From Pholis gunnellus (lineage: Eukaryota; Chordata; Actinopteri; Perciformes; Pholidae): a DNA stretch of 64,000 nt. The position numbers and the translations under genes are program-made. The notes under the pieces were generated by a model. It saw only the letters and a list, made by a program, of their open reading frames with translations. It ran no database searches and was not told the DNA's origin. The stretch is taken from the NCBI GenBank assembly GCA_910591455.2, contig OU342820.1, positions 5,407,963 through 5,471,962 on the forward strand. The letters are read 5' to 3'. Shown here piece by piece: positions 25,697 to 36,560 of this stretch (positions are counted from its first letter, which is position 1; each line of letters opens with the position of its first letter).

Positions 25697-26070
25697 TATT
25701 GACATTTTTGGGAAATAAGCTCACTTACTTATTCAGAGTTAGGTGACAAGATTGATACCACACTTGCCAGCAGCCGGCTAACTTAGCTTAGCATAAAGCC
25801 TGGAAACAGCTAGCCTGGATTTGTTTTTAAACATTGTTTTGATATGGATTAAACCAACAATATATGTTAATTAGTGAGCTTTAGAAGAGTTTGCTACCTT
25901 TAGACGGAGCCAGAGTAGCTGTTTCCAGTCTTCATGCTAAGCGGAGTTATCTGGCTACTGGTGGCAGCTTCGTATTTACCACACAGACATGAGAGTTGTT
26001 TCAATCCTCTCATCTAACTTTTGGCAAGAAACGAAATAAGGGTATTTCTCAAAATGTCAAACTGTTCCTT
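25697..26070. mobile_element. Fold-back MITE (non-autonomous DNA transposon)
   Basis: The element starts TTGACATTTTTGGGAAATA and ends with the near-inverted TATTTCTCAAAATGTCAA. The inverted similarity continues inward for well over 80 bp on both sides. The inner words GCTTAGCAT-AAG-CTGGAAACAGCTA also occur in inverted orientation on the two arms. I recognise it as a very common teleost palindromic repeat. It has no coding capacity. Confidence 0.8.
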
Positions 26071-27716
26071 GAAGCAACATGTTGAAAACCATCTGAGAAA
26101 CTGCGGCCCTGTTTCTTTTTGAAGCTACAGGAGAAGGCTTGTTATGTTTATTTGTTGTATACGAATGCATCAGCACAGAGGCACCACGTGTTGGACTGTT
26201 TATCGGAGAGTGCTTAGACTTGTAACCAAACCAAAAACCACTCACACATCATTGTGCTTTGTTTTCCAGAATTGCGTTGCCAAGTCATTTGTATGTTGTA
26301 TTCATGAAGCCATTCTGGGCTTTCATACCTCTGCAAATGTGAAAAGACTGTTGACTTGTCACACCTGAAGCGTGTGCAAGCTAAAAGAGAAGTCTAAGCA
26401 ACCAAAATGATTAGATTAACAGTTAATAATAGTTTAGAGTTAAATTAGCTGCGATGGAAAAATGAAAAAAAAGAAGTAGCTAGTACTGAAAAAGAGGTTG
26501 AAATGTCTGGCCTCCAATTAATTTCCCCTTGGGCAATTAAAGGTGCTAAATTCAATATTCAGATGTAGCAACAAACAACTATTTGCTTTGTAAAGATGTA
26601 GTGGAGTATTGGCTTTGTTGACATAGCTGTGCTTTTTAGTGCATGTTGGTGCAGTGTTGCCCCACTGGCTCGCTCACGGCCACCAACCTGACCCGCGGTG
26701 TCAGGTGTCTTTGCGTTGTTTGCAAAGATGAGCAAAAAGGAAGTAACCGAAGATGTATTTACAGCGAGGCAGTCGGGTTTGTGCAGGAGAACGTCTGGAT
26801 CTCTCTTTACACCCAGAGCGTCATGTTCCTCGGAGCGGAGGGGAGGGGAGGGGGGGGGCTGAGAGGTCCTCCTCTGTGGCCTCGTCGACACGAGGGCCCT
26901 GAGAGGCGCTCATTCATTTTGATTAACAGGGCCTTCCTCACTCTCGTCCCATCCTTGGTGGTTCACTCTCTCCTCGGGGGGAAAAGCCCACATAGATGTT
27001 TTTCTTTTTCTTTTTTGTATCCCACATGGTTTTTCGCTTCCACAACAGCACGTCATTACCCGAGTGTTTAAACACTTAAGAGAAGAGTTTAGAAGGAGGG
27101 AGAGGAGGTGGTGGTTGGAGGAGGAGTGAGAAAACACTCGCGAGCAATGAAGAGTTCTACATTAACTCTGCATCACTCGGGGGAGCTGTAAAGGCCGCCC
27201 CGTAAGCGGAATGAAGTCGATAAATAAATGTGGCTGTTGTCAGACGTCTGGAACGGCTTGAGAGGGATTCTGCGAGGGGGCAGCCCACCATGTTGAAATG
27301 AAGGGTGATAAGTTTTGGGCGGCCCCGCAGAATTAGACGCTACAACTTGCTGAGTGCCATTGACTAATGAGAGCCGCGTTTGCTGCATGATGAATTCCCC
27401 AACCAAAAAACGAGAGGAGGCATTTGATCCCCACCAAAACCGCAGATTGTTGAGAGTCGCAATGCCTCCGAGGATCATAACACAGAGGAGGCTTATTATT
27501 TTACGCAGATCCCACATGAGCTCGCCTCCGATAACGACGCTACCTCCCCCCAGAGGCCGGCTTTTCCCAGCAGTCAATCAAAGCGGAAGTGACAACAAAC
27601 AGCCGAAAGAGACAGGAGCTGTCAGTGGGCCGGGCACGCCCGCTCTGTTTTTCACGACTTCATCGGATTAGAATTTCAATGTTTGCTGAGATGCCGCTCT
27701 GCAGGTTGGCTCCCCC

Positions 27717-27740
27717 GAAGAAGAAGAAGAAGAAGAAGAA
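27717..27740. repeat. (GAA)n microsatellite
   Basis: Eight GAA units. Confidence 0.85.
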
Positions 27741-28078
27741 AACTACGCCTTGCAGGAAAATACAACACATGAGGAAAAGCAGTAGCAGCTGCACGAGTGT
27801 TTTTCCAAGTTAACGCAATTGATTGGTGAGAGTCCAGAGAGAGGCCAAAGGAGGGGGAGGGGGAGGAGGAGGGTGGGGGGGGGGGGGGTGGTTCAGAGGA
27901 AGCTGCAGGTGTGGGGAAGAGAAAACACAATCACATCTCAAGTCAAACAAATGCGTCCCTGCTGATGGAGATGGATAGAGGGGTCAGCATTCCAGTCCAT
28001 GTTGGAGATCTCCACCACTTAGCCGCAGGTCCTCTCACTGCGTCTGCTGCTGCTGCTGGGCCAAACATCTGGACAGAT

Positions 28079-28082
<4 letters not shown>

Positions 28083-28149
<67 letters not shown>
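28083..28149. repeat. (GA)n microsatellite
   Basis: About 33 uninterrupted AG units, a pure purine strand, with a second shorter GA run at about 28,179-28,197. Confidence 0.95.
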
Positions 28150-28151
<2 letters not shown>

Positions 28152-28734
28152 ATGGAACCAAGAGGGAGAGAAAGTTTTTGAGAGAGAGAGAGAGAGGGTG
28201 GACATGAGGATGGATGGAACGAGGTCAGGAGAAGAGGTGAAAGATGTTAAACGGACAGCCGTGTTTATCTTTGGGACTCCCGTGGAGGAGGGAGCCCACA
28301 TAAGTGGGCTTGCGTCGGTGGGGGAAAGTTCACACCCCTCCTCGCGCCTGCTCTCCATTTCTCTTTATCTTCATCTGCTTCACCTCTTTTTCTCCCATTT
28401 TTCTTCCAGGCAGCCGAAGGGTGAGTGCTCAGTAAAGCGGGGACCACGCTCAACACTTTAAACTCCGCTCTGCTGCCACCCGTTCAGACGGCAGCAGCCT
28501 CAAACTCACTTTCCCTCATTTATTGTTTTTCTGCCTCCTCCTTTGTGTTTTCTCCCCGGAGTCCTATAAAAGCCTGTTCAGCTCTTGTTTTCTCAACAAG
28601 TCATGGGATGAGCTGCAGCTCATAAAGAGAAAACTCAGAGGGCACCCTGAGGTCCTGGGCTCTGTAAAAATGACTGTGGCAGCAGCTCTGATGGTAGCAG
28701 CAGCGGAGAGGAATATAGAGTTATACACACGCGC

Positions 28735-28757
28735 ACACACACACACACACACACACG
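28735..28757. repeat. (CA)n microsatellite
   Basis: About eleven CA units with one CGCG interruption near the start. Confidence 0.85.
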
Positions 28758-29849
28758 CTACACCTTGGGAGTATTTGATCCCTGTGAACACTGCACGGCC
28801 TGGGGAGGACACGCTCTGTAAATTTCCCTCCCGTGTGCTGTGTTCTCTGTAACAGCAGCCTGAGCTTGTAAAAAGAAAAAAAACACACACATGACAGGTG
28901 CCAAAGTCAGGAATGTAAAAAAATAAAAAGTGAAAAGGAGTGATGAATTATTGTTATGGAACTTGTTACTTTTCAAGTGGTGTTTTTTCTCCTATTTTCT
29001 TATTCCATAGCGTGTGTGTTTTCATGAGAGAATAAAGTGTTTGAGTGCGTTTATCAGCATTTCCACATTGCATTCTCACAATGTTGGAGGGATTATTCAG
29101 ACCCTCTACTGAAAGGCACAACGAGTCGGATTTTCCACAAAAAACAGAAACTATGTATTAACATAAATTCTGACCCACTGGCAGTGTGTGGCTATGTCTG
29201 TATCTGCAAAGACCCTGGAAGCCTGAAGCTTGTATTTTCTTCTTTTGCAGTATTCAGGACATTTCTGGACATCAACCTCTATAAAAGCGGGTGCCAGATC
29301 TTAAGCGCGCATCCAAGAGGAAGGTAAGAAAATAGTGTACACAGAACCGAACAAATGAGATTATTTAAAACTATTAAATACATAAAAGTGGATATTCTTT
29401 TCATACAATTTAAATGTGAGTGTTTGGTTTGGTCAAGTTTGCGTTCATATGTGGCAGAAGCTACACATTATAACCATTTATCCATTATTTTCCACTTTTT
29501 ATTTCAACCATGTCTGCACTGCTTTTAGCTGACAGTTTAAACTTTTCTGATGACTGTTTTCAGGCACTCGAGTGCAACATGTACTGAACGCCAAAAATCT
29601 TTCCTCACTGCCCACTGGCACCTGCATAAGCACAAGCACAGGTAGGCCGAACGCTGATTGGGAATCACCGGTTTAACAGCAAAGCAAAATATATTGCGTC
29701 ATATTCTATAATCTCATCATATGTTCGGTGCAATTCTAATCTGAAAAGTCAATATTGTGGGTAAAACATGTTCAAGTAAAGTACAAGTACCTCAAATTTG
29801 TATTCAAGTAAAATACTTGAGTTAAAATGCTTAATTACTTTCCACCATG

Positions 29850-29863
29850 GTGTGTGTGTGTGC

Positions 29864-29921
<58 letters not shown>
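29850..29921. repeat. (TG)n microsatellite
   Basis: About 35 TG units with one CGCG interruption. Confidence 0.95.
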
Positions 29922-29926
<5 letters not shown>

Positions 29927-30724
29927 CTGCCGATCGCACAGTGGAGGATTTATTTGAACAGATGTGAACTCTCACTGCCAGGGTGACCTCAGGTCCTACT
30001 TGGCTACACTGCGGCTGATCTCTCCGCCCTGGAAAAATAACACTCAGTTTAACAGACTGACCTGTGGAAGAAAAAGCTTGCAAACGCACAGCGTAATAAG
30101 TCCAGGAATAAGGCTACATTTCCTCTCAGAGAGTAATTGAATCTCTCTGTAACCTTATCGGCCTCTCTGCAATGTGGAGCGCATGTGTCAGGCTCTGTCC
30201 TTGTCCTCTGTGAAATATCTCAGTTACAGTAACCAGACTGTACAGTAAAACCAAAAGTTGTATTCCTTTTTCGAAGTCAGATATATGGCAATGGTTTTAT
30301 ACTCCCATTGACTGAAAACAGAGGGGTTTTTTTATACCAAACGCAGTGCACATTAACAGCACCGAGGTGAGTTAGGGGAGTGCAGAGGTTGCCGACAAGA
30401 GCCATAAAGGAGGTGAATTTATGTGTCGGAGCGGTAGAGGCGGGAGGTCAGAGGCAGAGTGAAGTGTGGAGGGTCGACAAGGATGAAGAGACAGCAATGT
30501 TTGGAGAGAGGAGAGGAGAGAGCGACGCTAATTTATACCCCGCTAATTGGAAACAGCAGAGTCCTGCACCTGAACCGCATTTTTCGGCCTCCGTGGCCGA
30601 CTCCGGGCCCTGGGCAACGTGGGAGGGTGATGAGGGCCGGGGGATGGAGAGATGGGATGGAGGTTAGGGTCAGTGTCAATGGCAGCATTGTTGTTGCTGT
30701 CCCTGCAGACGGGACACAGTTTGG

Positions 30725-30726
<2 letters not shown>

Positions 30727-30761
<35 letters not shown>

Positions 30762-30883
30762 ACGTATGAATGCGAGGTCTAGATGTGCGTGTCTGAGCGG
30801 AATTAGTGTGTATGTTAGAGATTTTCTGGGGGTCATGTTGTGTGTTGTGACAGTCTCACACACACACACACACACACACACAC
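30727..30883. repeat. Paired (TG)n and (CA)n microsatellites
   Basis: A TG run at 30,727-30,760 and a CA run at 30,857-30,883, about 100 bp apart and complementary. The two could pair as a stem. Confidence 0.85.
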
Positions 30884-31309
30884 TAGAGCAAAGACCACCC
30901 TGCCTCAACGGGGAGAGGGGAAGGAGGGGGGGGATCAGCTTAATGTGGCATGGTTTCAATCTGACACGATCTAACACACGACATGGCTGGACTTCAGCAG
31001 TCTTAGCTTCCTAGTTAAATAAATATGACAGCCTCCTCCGATAATTACCGTGCTGTGACCACGTTGAGTCACAGCATCCGTTAATTATTAGACGGTGCCG
31101 CGTGGATACGTGGCTTCGTTTTCTCAAATCCCCGCTGCTTGTGAGTTTTCTGATGTCAGTAATGTGTCAGTGAGTGATGATGTTGGCTTTGACTGGGGTC
31201 TGGCACCGACGCAAAAAAAGTGAAGTAATCTTAGAATTTAGATTGAAAAAACATTGACGCTGCTTGATGTGCTTCATATCTGCAGGGCCTGTTTGCGCCG
31301 AGTTAGTGG

Positions 31310-32370
31310 GTTAGTGTTTGGGCCCATTAGGTACGGTACCAGGGAGTACCTGAAAAGATTGTGAAGTAACTCAACTAATCTCACCCAAATAGAATTCATG
31401 CTTCTTGAATAAAAACAATTATATAAATACAATTAGATATATATATATATATATTTTCACACATATGAAGTCAGTTGTAACACCTGAACAACACAGGTTG
31501 TAATTGAGAATGCAACAAAACGCTACGCGTTAGCATACGGCAGTTAGCTAAAAGCAATGAATAAACAGATGAAGGAAAAATAACTCCACTCTCTGTCAAC
31601 TGTAACACCTGAACACCGCATTGTGCAATTGCAAAATGTGAAGACTAGTTAGCCAACCAGCAGTCTAAACAGTTAGCGTTTAGTTAGCTAGAAGTAATGG
31701 ATAGTTAGCAAACAGTGACGGATTAGTGGTGACCAAGCTAGGAGTATATAAATGCTGAAACTAAAGGTTATGCAGTTGGAGAAGGTGTAGCTAACTGTAA
31801 TGGATACATATTGACAAAGACAAAAGTAGTGAATAAATGCTGAAAACAATACAAAAAATAAAAATGGCTGAAATGTAGCTAGCTAAACGTTATGGCTGTA
31901 GAGTGGGAAAAGCTAGTTAATTAATGGTTGCAACAACTAAAAGGGATAAACAGTTGGAGAAGTTATAGCCTGGCTAACAGTAATGGATCAATGATGACAA
32001 AGATAGATCAATTATTTAAATAAAAGGTAGAAAAGGCAGAAAGACAAAATAACAGATGAATGGCTGAAGCTAAAAGTCATACAAGCTAGAACTAGTCAGT
32101 AAATGGTTGAAATAGGTTATAAGTTGAAATATTTTATGTCCAGCTTTTGCCACTCCAAGAGATAACATGCAAACCTGCCCAAACCAAGATAAACTGACAC
32201 TTGAATTGCATGAAACAAAAATGTTGTGACGTACCACTTTTACATCCATAATAGTGCAAAATAACATCCATATTTTGGAGCATGACTGGCGGTGTTGATC
32301 AAAGGGTTATTGCGTTCCTCTGATATGGCTGTTGGGGTACATCAGAACCACTGATTGAGACCCGATCTTT
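31310..32370 (+). repeat. Dispersed repeat, family B (long copy)
   Basis: About 1 kb of AT-rich sequence with many small internal repeats of the type 'ATGGATAAACAGTT-GAAG-TAGCTA'. It is bracketed by 'GGTACCAGGGAGTACCTGAA' and 'GTTGGGGTACATC-AGAACCACTGA'. The same end sequence and the word 'GGAGCATGACTGG' recur, diverged, in the shorter copy at 36,005-36,385. I recognise it as a common percomorph repeat. It is non-coding. Confidence 0.65.
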
Positions 32371-34118
32371 CTAAACACCGCTGTGCGTGCGATCGATAAA
32401 GAAAGCCCATCAAGTCAGTGCTCAGTGACGGGCTGTCTGCATTCACTCAAAGACAGCCTTCCCTTAATATGCAGGATACCTAGAACAACGAAAAGATACA
32501 TCGATATGTGCCCAAAAGCCAAAAATTCCTCAAAAGAAAACAACAGAGTGCACATATGGGGAGCACATTGGTGGCAGAGTTGTGATCACACAAGTTTCCT
32601 CAGAGGAAAAGAGAATACAACAAGATTTAGATGTGGTGGTGGTGGTGGGGGGGGGGCTGTTTTGTTTCCCTTTAAAGGCGTGTCAGTTGTCTCTGCCCTG
32701 CTTAAGGATACTGAAGAGAGAGAAAAACTTCTTTCTACTTCATCACTCCCACTGATTGACATCTCCATAATCTGCACACACGGATGCAAATTATAGCGCC
32801 GAACACGCACACAAAGTTCCACACACGCTTCTACTGTAGTGGTTTTGCAGAGAGACATTTGTCCTATGATATTGCGTTTTTTCCTCCCTCCTCCTCCCCC
32901 CACCACCACCACCACCTATCTATTCTGAGGACCGAGCTCCGAGCGCACATCAAAGCCACCACAATCTGTCTTTTTCTCTCACGATTTGTCTCTCACACAC
33001 TCTCCCTCTCTCCCTCTCTCCCTCTCTCTCCCTCTCCGGCCCTGCGCCTGTGCACAAACCATGCACAAGCTAAAACACATTTGTGTTCCACATATTCTTT
33101 GATCACTGCTCGTCTGACAGCAAAGTCCTCTCCGACACGGTTGTTCAGAAACACTTGTGATTTGCTTTTTGACGTTGAAGGCCCGTTTGGATTCTAACAT
33201 ACTTATCATATAGATTCTTCCCTTTGACAGATAATATTATTTGAGCTTCAGGAAAATGGTGAGATTGCACCAGAGTCATTGCATGTGAGAAAGAAAAAAG
33301 AAAATCCCCACTTCTTGACACCACCTTATCATTCCCACATTGATTCCACTGCCCTCTCTGGGGCAAAGGAAAGCCACTGCAGCTGCACATCTTCATCTTA
33401 TTTCTCCTCCATCCTGCCGGTCCTGTTTACTTGATGTTTTCCCTCTCTCCCCTCTTCTGCAGGATGCAGGACGGTTTCAAAGGGACCACAGAACAAATCA
33501 GAGGCCCATCCCTGTGTGCACCAATGGCCTTGTCTCTCATTTCAGATGGAGATTGAAGGACAAGTCTTCCCCTTGGAGGATCAGGGGGCCTGAGTAGCAC
33601 CCGCCGCTCCCGGGGGCCTCCACGTTTCCACTGCGTGGGAGCCGGACCGTGACACACACCAAACATGGAGCCCACCGCAAAGTGCCTCTGCCCTCGCCTA
33701 TCTGCAAGCCGTCGGAATCCCGAGTTGGCTCAAGGTCGTGTGCGAGTGGAGAGCGTGTGTTTTGGGTTTGGCATCCTTTGAAAAGATATGACAATAACTG
33801 GCCCTCGAGCGAGAGTTATTATGTGTTTGGCTGAGAGCGTGAGCTCGCGCGGCCGTGACGGAAGTTGGATGCTTCCCAGTGTTGTTTAGAGGTGCTCTGG
33901 GTTTGTTAGTCATAGCTTACTGTAACGTGTCTCCCAGGACGCTCCTATTTACAGACTGTTCTGTGCGCAGTGACTCTTAAGTGGTGTCACGGATGGGCTC
34001 CTCTGGCTTTCCTGGCGGAGGATGTGTGGGGCTTGTGGATCTGCGAAAACAACAGGGCGGCGGGAGATCAGTTCCAGGTTTGACGGCGCGTACTGCATTC
34101 AAGAGACGTGGCTCCAAT

Positions 34119-34137
34119 CCCCCCCCCCCCCCCCCCC
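34119..34137. repeat. Poly(C) tract
   Basis: A run of 19 cytosines followed by a short T-interrupted C-run. Confidence 0.85.
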
Positions 34138-34486
34138 TCCCCCCTTGCTTGTCTGTCTCCAGCTCCGGTCTTGCCCCGGCCTCTCCATTAAGCTCCCTCG
34201 GCTTTCACATGACACGGCGATACCCATCAGAAGCTGCATGACAGCATGTGGACCTGAGTGACATTTGATGTCTGTGGCAGGAGTGAGCGCGGCTCCTCTT
34301 TGTGTCTCCCATTCATGTGGCGAGGGCGGGATTAAGACTTGATCCAATAGAGCAGGAGCGGCGAGGAACGAGCTCGGGTCAGATCTGCCTTGAATTAAGT
34401 CAGTGTTGGAGCAGGAATAATACAATCACCTCCCCCCCACCTCCCCCCAAACCCTGTAATACTACTGAAGGGTAACGTATGTGTGC

Positions 34487-34488
<2 letters not shown>

Positions 34489-34526
<38 letters not shown>
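34489..34526. repeat. (TG)n microsatellite
   Basis: About 19 uninterrupted TG units. Confidence 0.95.
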
Positions 34527-34527
<1 letters not shown>

Positions 34528-35339
34528 GGCCTGTGCCAAGCTCTGCGACCAAACCGCAGGCTGGTGTCCTTTACAGAGAAAAGGGGTCTCTGTTGACGGT
34601 TCAAACACAGCCCCGCGGCCCCCTCCGGCTTCAAAAGGCCCCCCAATCATCGCACCCACTTACAACCAACGGCGCATGTCACTTAATGTGGACCACACTG
34701 TTCATCAATTATGGTGAGCTCAGGGGCTATCCAACACCCGCACCACAGCTCCACAAGTAGTGAGTTGTCTTCTGTTCTGACTGAAGCCAACCCCCCCCCC
34801 CAAAGAGTCCTCAAAGCCCATCTGTTCCAGGAGGTGTGGTGTGGGACCGCTAACTCGCACTCTCCCCTCTCCTCTCTCATGCCGCGTTATCTCACCGCAA
34901 CGCAGAGAAAGCTCCTCATCCTCCTGTAAACTTGGCTTCCTGCAGCGAGCTTTAAGCTTCATAAAAGCTCACTTCTTCCCCTTCCCTGATGTAATTGCCG
35001 TCCTCGTCCATCCGCAGAAGGCTAATACGCTCGCCTGTTAGACACGCACGAGTCCACGACCTTACCCTCCTCCTCGCTGTTTATCAGGCCCCTTTGGCAA
35101 GTGAACTGAGTCGCACTGGAACTCATTAACCGTCGTCTGATTTTGACGCGTCGCCATGGGGTAGCAGTTAAACCCAAATGCCTCTTTGGTATCCGAGTGA
35201 CAGGACGTATGTTAAGGTTGTAAGAGTGAAAAGAAAAGACACAAATGTGGCGACCATATTTAGGAATCCCTTTAAACAGACGGATGACGGCGGGGCGTGT
35301 AAACCTGAACCAGACCACACAACATTATCCAAGCCTCAG

Positions 35340-35340
<1 letters not shown>

Positions 35341-35370
<30 letters not shown>

Positions 35371-35374
35371 CTTC
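35341..35374. repeat. (TTC)n microsatellite
   Basis: Eleven TTC units, polypyrimidine on the plus strand. Confidence 0.95.
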
Positions 35375-35543
35375 GTCAGTCTCTGTCCATGAGACAACTT
35401 TCTCCCTCACATCTGGACGAGGTTCAGGTCAGGCCGGCCCGGCCCGGCGTGAGAGGATGAAAGGTGACTCTCATGCTGACTGGCCCACTTCAGTTGTGCC
35501 TCACCCATCTCCACAAAGCTGCTGGTACACATGCGTCTGGTTC

Positions 35544-35544
<1 letters not shown>

Positions 35545-35617
<73 letters not shown>

Positions 35618-35640
35618 TGTGTGTGTGTGTGTGTGCGTGT
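35545..35640. repeat. (TG)n microsatellite, longest in the window
   Basis: About 48 TG units with a single AT and a single GC interruption. Confidence 0.95.
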
Positions 35641-36004
35641 CCGTCTGAGATCTAACCTCAGCAGCTGCGTGTGATTTTGTATTCATGTTGTCTGAGGGCT
35701 TCTTTCCTGTTGTATTTTTTTCCTGTCTGTCCCGGCGCTTTGTTCCGTGTGGCGGAGTCTGGAGACAGGTTCTGCTCACGTTAATGGATGGGAGCTGCTT
35801 TGTGTCAGCTGCACATGCTTCACCATCTGAATATTCATCCAGAGTCATCTGTGACGAGGCGGGCAACACACACAAATGCACTCTCTTTCACAGTTTGAAA
35901 GTTAGGAGAAAGAAATACATTCGTAAATAGGGAGTTCGAGTTTTTTTGAGCAATTCAATGTTTCTTCCTGCTCATTTTTAGTGTTTCGTGGAGGTGCTTA
36001 AATC

Positions 36005-36385
36005 AGTGATTTCCAACCGGGGTACTTGCACTGTTGCCAGGGTATGTGGAGAGATTAGCTCAACTAATTTGAAAAAAGAAAATGCATTAAGCCACAGGCA
36101 GTGGATAAACAGTTGAAATATCTTGCTCAGCGTTACGGATAAATGCTTCTGCCTCTTGTAGTATAATGCAAAGTTGACCAAACCGACCTAAACATTGACC
36201 GTTCAACTGTATGAAAACAACACTGGAGCAATATATCCTTTTAAATAGTTAATAGTGTTAAAATCAGTCCAAGTGAACACATTTGGAACACGACTGGTGT
36301 GTGAAGGGGTGCTTGAGTTCATCTGACAGGGCTGTGGGGGTACGTTAAAAAAACAGAAAGGTTGGAAACCACTGTTTTAAATTTT
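36005..36385 (+). repeat. Dispersed repeat, family B (short copy)
   Basis: Begins GTGATTTCCAACCGGGGTAC and ends GGGGGTACGTT-GGTTGGAAACCACTG, so the ends are near-inverted (TTCCAACC/GGTTGGAA). The interior matches the longer copy at 31,310-32,370 in order and orientation, with internal deletion. It is non-coding. Confidence 0.65.
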
Positions 36386-36526
36386 GCATCTCACATTCTG
36401 CCTCTCCAAGTGTTGAAAATGCTTCTGCAATACATTCGGCCCATTTTTAAATAACATCTTGTGCACTGCAATAATTCAATTTAATTAAAAGATAAATACA
36501 ATTAAACGTGATCCCATTTTACATAC

Positions 36527-36560
<34 letters not shown>

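Larger units (their letters stand above)
26071..31305. other. Gene desert, middle part
   Basis: No protein-coding exon recognised. It contains GAA, GA, CA and TG microsatellites and G-runs. Two segments at 29,251-29,323 and 29,564-29,641 have good acceptor and donor signals and could be exons of a non-coding transcript. The stretches 27,140-27,660 and 30,350-31,140 are repeat-poor and contain TAATTA-, ATCAAAG- and CGGAAGT-type sites. They are candidate regulatory DNA by inference only. Confidence 0.4.
32371..36000. other. Gene desert, distal part
   Basis: No exon with a recognisable protein. Microsatellites and C-runs are listed separately. The segment 33,460-35,200 is comparatively repeat-poor and mixed in composition. 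Some acceptor-like sites occur, for example just before 33,463, but without matching coding sequence. The stretch may contain conserved non-coding elements. Confidence 0.4.

Noticed and set aside
28410..28420. 11-bp micro-exon between TTCTTCCAG and GTGAGT
   Set aside because: Splice signals look fine, but there is no supporting coding sequence or neighbouring exon, so chance is more likely.
35501..35881. Frames made of His-Thr or Cys-Val repeats here and at other (CA/TG)n tracts
   Set aside because: Pure translations of microsatellites, not proteins.
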